Below, one piece after another: positions 41,246 to 41,661 of a stretch of DNA of 41,661 nucleotides (positions are counted from its first letter, which is position 1; the number at the start of each line of letters is the position of its first letter). A model generated the notes under the pieces. The model ran no database searches and had not been told where the DNA came from. It was given only the letters and a program-made list of their open reading frames with translations. Both the position numbers and the translations under genes were made by a program. The DNA is from an uncultured Clostridia bacterium (GTDB taxonomy: Bacteria; Bacillota; Clostridia; Oscillospirales; Ruminococcaceae), in contig CAMVDP010000017.1 in NCBI GenBank assembly GCA_947166275.1, positions 1 to 41,661 of the forward strand. The letters are read 5' to 3'.

Positions 41246-41274
41246 TTGACAATTAACGGCAAATGTGATATAAT
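41246..41274 (+). promoter_or_regulatory. Consensus promoter of the terminal lipoprotein gene
   Basis: TTGACA (41246-41251), 17 bases, TATAAT (41269-41274), all consensus. It implies a leader of about 80 bases. Confidence 0.92.
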
Positions 41275-41362
41275 ACACTATATTCTGTAAGATCTGTGCC
41301 TGCGCTCCCGCAGATCGGGAAAGACACGGAAATAAGAGAAATTAACGGAAGAGTGAAACAAT

Positions 41363-41661
41363 ATGCCTGAAAACAAACTCAAGACCACAGTGCTGACGCT
41401 GATACTCGCATCCATGATAATCTCCGGATGCTCGAACGGTACGACTGCGGTACAGACGACTGCACAGACAACGGTACAGACTGCCGTACGGGAGGCCGAA
41501 CAGACCTCTGCCGAACAGGAGGAACCCGATTCCGGTCAGTCTGATAATGATGAGGCTTCCGAAAAAGACCCGAAGAAAGAGAAAGAGAAAGAGAAAGAGG
41601 AAGCACAGGAATACCTCAATGCGCTCTCTGACGCATTCCACAGATACGCTGACGCAAGCGG
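41363..41661 (+). CDS. Lipoprotein, N-terminal part only
   Basis: The first 99 residues of a protein that continues beyond the window. The signal peptide ends in ISGC with Cys23 as the lipidated residue. After it come a Thr/Gln/Ala linker with repeated VQTT/AQTT units (~30-42) and an acidic stretch. A KEKEKEKEE-type charged helix (~72-82) follows, then the start of a helical domain (AQEYLNALSDAFHRYADA). GGAAGAG precedes the ATG. The linker style matches the two lipoproteins of the mscS operon. Function unknown because the main domain is outside. Confidence 0.82.
   Translation, partial: MPENKLKTTVLTLILASMIISGCSNGTTAVQTTAQTTVQTAVREAEQTSAEQEEPDSGQSDNDEASEKDPKKEKEKEKEEAQEYLNALSDAFHRYADAS

Overview
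The window looks like chromosomal DNA from a Gram-positive anaerobe of the Clostridia, most probably a Ruminococcus-like member of the Oscillospiraceae. The basis is the rpmH-rnpA-yidD-yidC order, clostridial-type YidC, a large 2-hydroxyacyl-CoA dehydratase activase, Thr/Glu-rich lipoproteins, the near-consensus TTGACA-N17-TATAAT promoters, and GC-rich genes separated by AT-rich spacers. I see no insertion sequence, prophage, CRISPR array or rRNA. The placement is inference; no database was searched.

Layout. 1-1.7 kb: rpmH, rnpA, yidD and the 5' part of yidC on the minus strand, behind a perfect promoter. 1.7-5.2 kb: an EAL/HDOD protein, an ABC ATPase without a permease, and a FapA-like protein. 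5.4-8.9 kb: PcrA/UvrD helicase and an SPFH/Band-7 membrane protein whose promoter is framed by two identical-arm operators. 8.9-13.3 kb: a 1428-residue fused dehydratase activase. 13.4-15.8 kb (plus): a PadR-controlled operon of PadR, HAAS/DUF1700 membrane protein, a 27-residue membrane peptide and a DUF4097 protein. 15.8-22.9 kb (plus): secreted fibronectin-like protein, gdhA, then an mscS operon with two lipoproteins and a Tim44-like/zinc-ribbon protein. 22.9-28.7 kb (minus): HIT protein, nrdR, sugar isomerase-like protein, secF, secD, purB. 28.8-31.1 kb (plus): tRNA-Gln(CTG) and a ComEC-like protein. 31.1-39.4 kb (mostly minus): hypothetical protein, M23 peptidase, yajC, a DUF4015 protein, three Rnf-like membrane proteins, a divergent MecA-like adaptor, and rpe. 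39.4-41.7 kb (plus): a GH25 lysozyme with a beta-solenoid-like N-terminal part and the start of a lipoprotein gene.

How the genes fit together. Several belong to protein export (yidC, yidD, secD, secF, yajC) and several to the cell wall (M23 peptidase, DUF4015, GH25). The rest are translation, nucleotide and nitrogen housekeeping (rpmH, rnpA, nrdR, purB, gdhA, rpe) plus small envelope operons of unknown role.

Main finding. The operon at 33.8-38.1 kb encodes homologues of RnfD, RnfE and RnfA but not RnfB, RnfC or RnfG. In the three proteins present, the flavin-attachment Thr of RnfD and three of the four iron-sulfur Cys of RnfA/RnfE appear to be replaced, while the membrane fold motifs remain. 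RnfD carries a basic tail and RnfE an acidic tail, and the operon ends in a predicted envelope glycoside-hydrolase-like protein. This reads as a repurposed, redox-inactive Rnf membrane core, possibly an undescribed envelope system.
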